Source of the DNA: Chitinophaga lutea
GTDB taxonomy: Bacteria; Bacteroidota; Bacteroidia; Chitinophagales; Chitinophagaceae
Direction: 5' to 3'
NCBI RefSeq assembly: GCF_003813775.1
Contig: NZ_RPDH01000002.1
Location: 2,108,001-2,172,000 of the forward strand
Length of the DNA: 64,000 nucleotides
Below, piece after piece: positions 60,190 to 64,000 of the stretch. Under the pieces are notes generated by a model. That model did no database searches. It was not told the DNA's origin and was given only the letters and a program-made list of their open reading frames with translations. Each line of letters begins with the position of its first letter. Within the stretch, counting starts at the first letter, position 1. The position numbers and the translations under genes were made by a program.

Positions 60190-61896
60190 TTACCAACCCT
60201 GGATTTGTGTGATAGCGGTGTTACGCTGAATCTCATCCTGCGGGATGGGTATGTAATACAGAGCCGGTGTGAACTGGCGGTTGGCGTTATCGGCCGGCAC
60301 CACCTCATATTTGAAACCGGCGCCCTGCGGTGTGATCTTGTGGCCGGTGAAACGTACGCCGTTCAATACGGTGTGCGCCTTGCGCCAGCGGCGGAGGTCC
60401 CAGTAACGGTGCCCTTCAAACGCCAGCTCCACCATCCTTTCGTGTTCGATCGCTTTCATGAGCCCCGCCACATCGCCCGGTGCATTTTCGGGGAGGTAGC
60501 GCGCCTTGCGCAACGTGTTGAGCGCTTCCTGCGCGCCGCCGATGTTGTTGGATTTGGCGCGTGCTTCCGCGGCAATCAGCAGTATTTCCGCATACCGTAA
60601 TTCCAGCCAGCTCTGGATGCTTTTGTTCTGCACAAAGTTGATATTGGTGGAATCGAGCATCTTTTTGATGTAATAACCGGTCACCGTTCTTTTGGGCTCG
60701 GAAGAAATACCGTATTCAGTGAAGTTTTCGATACCGGTACCTGCTTTCGAGTCGATGGTACGGCCTTTCCAGGAAGCACCGTTGTACAGTACGGACGCGT
60801 AAAAGCGCGGCTCACGGTTTTTATACGGCTCGGCAGCCTGTGCGGCATTGCTCCAGCTGAACTTCGAACCGTCGGCCATTTCAAATTCGTTCACCAGTTC
60901 GGCAGTAGGCACGCCATATACCATGCCCTGGCCAGGGATATCGCCCGGCGGGGTGAAACCGAAATCGTACTGGTGCGTAAACTGCGGCGCCACGAAATCG
61001 AGTTTGAAGATGGCTTCTTTGGTGTCTCTTTTCAGGAAAATGTCTGCAAACTTCGCTTCGAGGCCATAAATGCCCTCTCCGGCCAGTTTGATCACTTCTC
61101 CCGCAGCAGCAGCGGCATTCTGATAGTAGGTTGCGGCGCTGGCTGCGGCTACACCGGTAAGGGGATCCTGGTTGTAAGCTTTTTTATCGTACTCCGCAAT
61201 GGAAGCTGCGTACAGCCAGGTACGCGCCAGCATGCCGTATGCGGCACCTTTGGTGGCGCGGCCGGTGCGGGTGGCGGGCTGCGTTACGGGCAGTTTCTCT
61301 GCAGCATAAGCAAAGTCTGCCGCGATGTATTTCCAGCAATCTTCTTCGCTGGAACGCTGGCGGTTTTTCTCTTTATAGTCTTCCAGGCCGGGCATCAATA
61401 CCACGCTGCCATGCAGTTTCACCAGCCAGAAATACGTGTAGCCGCGCACAAAACGTGCTTCCGCTTCATACATCGCTTTGGCGTCGTCGGAGAGTTTGGC
61501 GTATTTGTAGAGGCCGGATAAAAACTCGTTGATACGGCGAATGCGGGCATACCCCGAGCTCCAGTAGTTCAGCTGCGGGCCGGCAGCATTCACACGGCTG
61601 GCGTCCATCGCGAGAATGTTCACCGTACCGTTGCCGGACGTGCTGGACGTGTATTTTTCGATGTCGGTCAACGCATCGGTGGCATTACTGTAACCGATGG
61701 GAAACTGCCCGAACTTGAACGTCTGGAATTCCGCGTACAATCCCGCCACATACAACTCCATGTTCTCCGGGTTCTTGAATATCGTTTCTTCCGTGTACTT
61801 GTCGGTAGGCGTCACATCCAGTGTACAGCCATGTGCAGCCAATACGATACCGGCCAGTACGAATGATCTTTTTATAATTGACATTGTTTTACTCAT
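60190..61896 (-). CDS. SusD/RagB family outer-membrane lipoprotein
   Basis: 568 residues. Lipobox after AAHG (GIVLAAHGCTLDV); then the SusD pattern of TPR-like helices: NPENMELYVAGLYAEF, YWLVKLHGSVVLMPG, and the C-terminal LRYAEILLIAAEARAKSNNIGGAQEALNTLRKARYLP and ERMVELAFEGHRYWDLRRWRKA. It binds the glycan or other ligand at the cell surface above the SusC channel. ATG 61896 or 61884 are both possible starts. It starts 12 bases after the SusC stop. Confidence 0.95.
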   Translation of the reverse strand: MSKTMSIIKRSFVLAGIVLAAHGCTLDVTPTDKYTEETIFKNPENMELYVAGLYAEFQTFKFGQFPIGYSNATDALTDIEKYTSSTSGNGTVNILAMDASRVNAAGPQLNYWSSGYARIRRINEFLSGLYKYAKLSDDAKAMYEAEARFVRGYTYFWLVKLHGSVVLMPGLEDYKEKNRQRSSEEDCWKYIAADFAYAAEKLPVTQPATRTGRATKGAAYGMLARTWLYAASIAEYDKKAYNQDPLTGVAAASAATYYQNAAAAAGEVIKLAGEGIYGLEAKFADIFLKRDTKEAIFKLDFVAPQFTHQYDFGFTPPGDIPGQGMVYGVPTAELVNEFEMADGSKFSWSNAAQAAEPYKNREPRFYASVLYNGASWKGRTIDSKAGTGIENFTEYGISSEPKRTVTGYYIKKMLDSTNINFVQNKSIQSWLELRYAEILLIAAEARAKSNNIGGAQEALNTLRKARYLPENAPGDVAGLMKAIEHERMVELAFEGHRYWDLRRWRKAHTVLNGVRFTGHKITPQGAGFKYEVVPADNANRQFTPALYYIPIPQDEIQRNTAITQIQGW

Positions 61897-61907
61897 CGTG
61901 GTACTTT

Positions 61908-64000
61908 TTAGAATGAAAGGTTTACACCTGCTGCCATAATGCGCTGTTGCGGATAGAAGCCGTTGTTCACGTTGGGCATTTCCGGATCGAGGTACTTCAG
62001 TTTGTCGAATGTGAACAGGTTGAAGCCGGACACATACACCCTCAGTTGCTGGATCTTGGCGCGCTCAAGCAGTTTTTTCGGCACGTTGTAGCCCAGCTGT
62101 ACGGTTTTCACACGGAGGTAATCGCCCTTGCGCACCCAACCGGAGTTGATGTGGGCATTGTGTGCGGTAAGCTGTGCCTTGTAAGCCGACAAACGGGGGA
62201 ATTCCGCATTCGGGTTATCGGGCGTCCAGGCGTTTTCCACGAGGAAATAAGGAGAGTTACCGTAACCATAGAATGCGCGGGTGAACGGTGTATTGTCGTC
62301 CACACCGGAAGTGCCGCTGGAGCCTTCATACGTACCGGCGAGGTTCACGCTGCTCAGTGCGGCGCCCTGCAGCAAGGCGGAAAAGTCGAAGCCGCCGTAT
62401 TTCAGGTAGATGTTGAGGCCGTACATGATCTCGGGCAGGTTGCTGCGGCCGATCACGGTGAAGTCTTCGGTACGGGTGATGCGGCCGTCGCCGTTGATGT
62501 CCACATACCGGAAGAAGCCGGGAGCGATGGTGCCTGCGCTGGGAGACGTGCCGTTGTTGGCTTCCTGCCAGTTCTGGTAGAAACCATCCGTCTGGAACCC
62601 GAACTTGGTGCCGATGGGCCTGCCTACGCGGCGCATCCATTCGGGTGTGGAAGAAGCCTCATCCAAACGGATGATCTTATTTCTTGCCCAGTTAAAGTTA
62701 CCGGTGACGCTGTACTCCAGTTTACCAATGGTGTTGCTGTGACGGATCTGCAAATCAAAGCCGCGGTTGTCTACGATGCCGCTGTTCACGTTGGCAGGAT
62801 AATAACCGCCGATAGTGCCGGGGTACAGGCCGCCCTGGCCCTGCAGGATGTCTTCCGTCACTTTATAGAACCAGTCGAAATCAATGCCCAGTTTATTGTT
62901 CAGCAACTGCGCCTCAAAACCGACGTTGGTCATCGTGGAGGTTTCCCAGGTGATGGTCGGGAAAGGCGGTGCGCTGGTGTAGATGGCAGACACCGGTTTG
63001 CCGCCGATCACCATCACGGGATCTTCATTCAGTTTATAAGTCTGGTAGTACTGGTAATAACCGCCGTTGATCTTGTCGTTACCCATTCTACCCATTGAAC
63101 CTTTCAGTTTGAGGAAGTCCACCACGCCGCTGGCGCCTTCAAAAAACGATTCCTTGCTCACTATCCAGCCCAGGCCCACAGCGGGGAACAGGTCCCAGCG
63201 GTAATCGGGATGGAACATGATGGAAGCATCGTAACGGGTGGAGATTTCCGCGAGGTATTTTCCTTTATAGGCGTAATTGATACGGCCCACATAACCACCA
63301 CGGGAATCGGTATTGCTGCTGCCGGTAGGTGTGATCACATCCAGCGGGTCTTTACCACCGAAGTCGATTTCGTGGATGTCGGTGAGCGGGAAGTTGCTCG
63401 CGCCGGTAGAGAATACGTTGTTGTTGCCCTGGCTGAATTCATACAGCGCCAGCACGGTCACGTCGTGATCGCCAAAGGTGCGGGCGTAGGTGATGCTGGG
63501 CTGAAAGGTTTTACGCCAGGCCTGGCTGTACGACTGGCGCAGCGTGGTTCTCGTGATACCGGGCACGGTGGTCAGTTCCACAAAGTCGCCGGTGATCTGA
63601 TCGCGGCCGCGGCCCATCAGCCTGTACGGCGTGAGCCAGCTTTTGTTTTCAGTGCCGGTTTTATCGTATGCGGCCAGCAACTTCACCTCCAGACCCTGCA
63701 CCCAGGGAATTTTTGCTTTCATGGTGAAAGTACCCTGGAAGATGTTGGATTGGGAATTCTGGTAACCCGATTGTTGTACGGATGCCAGCGGATTCACCCA
63801 GCCGGCGTTACTGTTATAAGCGGTGGGCAGCCCGTTCGGCGCGTATTCCGGCATGTTGGGCAGCATCCTCACCGCCTGGTAAAACGGGTTGAGGTACGCG
63901 GTGTTGTCCGGGGAAATACCGGGTGTGCGGGTGTTCGTCTGGCGTAAAGACAGGTCCACCGCCACGGAGAACACATCATTCAACTGCGCATCGAGGTTGG
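61908..64000 (-). CDS. SusC/RagA family TonB-dependent receptor, 5' end cut by window edge
   Basis: About 697 residues of the C-terminal part are visible: beta-barrel strands typical of SusC, such as GLGWIVSKESFFEGASGVVDFLKLKGSMGRMGND, FQTDGFYQNWQEA, GFFRYVDINGDGRITRTEDFTVIGRSNLPEIMYGLN and the C-terminal MPNVNNGFYPQQRIMAAGVNLSF ending in an aromatic residue. The signal peptide, CarboxypepD_reg domain, TonB box and plug lie beyond base 64000. It imports oligosaccharides with SusD and should be the first gene of the locus, or follow a regulator outside the window. Confidence 0.95.
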   Translation of the reverse strand, partial: NLDAQLNDVFSVAVDLSLRQTNTRTPGISPDNTAYLNPFYQAVRMLPNMPEYAPNGLPTAYNSNAGWVNPLASVQQSGYQNSQSNIFQGTFTMKAKIPWVQGLEVKLLAAYDKTGTENKSWLTPYRLMGRGRDQITGDFVELTTVPGITRTTLRQSYSQAWRKTFQPSITYARTFGDHDVTVLALYEFSQGNNNVFSTGASNFPLTDIHEIDFGGKDPLDVITPTGSSNTDSRGGYVGRINYAYKGKYLAEISTRYDASIMFHPDYRWDLFPAVGLGWIVSKESFFEGASGVVDFLKLKGSMGRMGNDKINGGYYQYYQTYKLNEDPVMVIGGKPVSAIYTSAPPFPTITWETSTMTNVGFEAQLLNNKLGIDFDWFYKVTEDILQGQGGLYPGTIGGYYPANVNSGIVDNRGFDLQIRHSNTIGKLEYSVTGNFNWARNKIIRLDEASSTPEWMRRVGRPIGTKFGFQTDGFYQNWQEANNGTSPSAGTIAPGFFRYVDINGDGRITRTEDFTVIGRSNLPEIMYGLNIYLKYGGFDFSALLQGAALSSVNLAGTYEGSSGTSGVDDNTPFTRAFYGYGNSPYFLVENAWTPDNPNAEFPRLSAYKAQLTAHNAHINSGWVRKGDYLRVKTVQLGYNVPKKLLERAKIQQLRVYVSGFNLFTFDKLKYLDPEMPNVNNGFYPQQRIMAAGVNLSF

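Noticed and set aside
49333..64000. Sialic acid (nan) utilisation operon
   Set aside because: An AGE-family epimerase, a symporter and esterases fit, but no sialidase, no NanA-type aldolase and no kinase are present, so the assignment is unsupported.

Overview
The window is a stretch of chromosome from a member of the Bacteroidota, most likely a Chitinophagaceae (Chitinophaga-like) bacterium of fairly high GC. The evidence is a SusC/SusD pair, DUF4270, DUF4907 and DUF5018 proteins, a type IX secretion tail, LytS/LytTR two-component pairs, an aromatic amino acid lyase beside fatty-acid synthase genes (the flexirubin type of cluster), and promoters of the Bacteroidota form (TTTG, about 19 bases, TAnnTTTG). 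No rRNA, tRNA, CRISPR array, transposase or phage gene was seen.

Layout. 1-3373: edge of an aryl-polyketide (probably flexirubin) cluster on the minus strand (lyase, FabG-like reductase, ketosynthase cut by the window edge). 3618-9007: minus-strand membrane and envelope genes (CorC-type protein, ZIP transporter, PAP2 phosphatase, methyltransferase, LtaS-like phosphotransferase). 9151-13161: plus-strand phosphohexomutase, cysteine desulfurase and a zeta-toxin-like ATPase, separated by a 640-base spacer full of iterated and inverted repeats. 13190-19536: a LytTR regulator and its kinase, a kelch lipoprotein and a DUF4907 protein, with a divergent DUF4270 lipoprotein and outer-membrane barrel. 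19622-22160: GH1 glucosidase and a divergent formylglycine-generating-type enzyme. 22257-25859: an operon of a CarboxypepD_reg-like protein, a BlaI repressor and a chimeric BlaR1-type protease, with two matching operator dyads on its promoter. 25917-26606: repeat-rich spacer. 26607-28906: two TlpA-like thioredoxins.

28916-43387 is the centrepiece: one minus-strand run of biosynthetic genes in which the complete trp operon sits inside a split his operon: hisL-hisGDCB / trpL-trpEGDCFBA / hisH-(GNAT-hisA)-hisF-hisIE. Both halves begin with a classical attenuator: a promoter, a leader peptide rich in the cognate amino acid (six His codons; tandem Trp codons), a terminator hairpin and a competing antiterminator pairing. 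hisA is fused to an acetyltransferase domain, and a 43-bp tandem repeat that re-creates the trpD start region lies between trpG and trpD.

43690-49241: an unknown protein, a second LytS/LytTR pair, a heparinase II/III-like lyase and a RhuM-Fic gene broken by two compensating frameshifts. 49333-64000: a minus-strand polysaccharide-utilisation-like locus: SusC (cut by the window edge), SusD, DUF5018, a family-10-like glycosylhydrolase, a DUF5009 acyltransferase, a sodium:solute symporter, two SGNH esterases, a DUF4434 protein, an AGE-family epimerase and an alpha/beta hydrolase, ending at a strong terminator. All functions are read from sequence motifs and remembered family features; no database search was possible.
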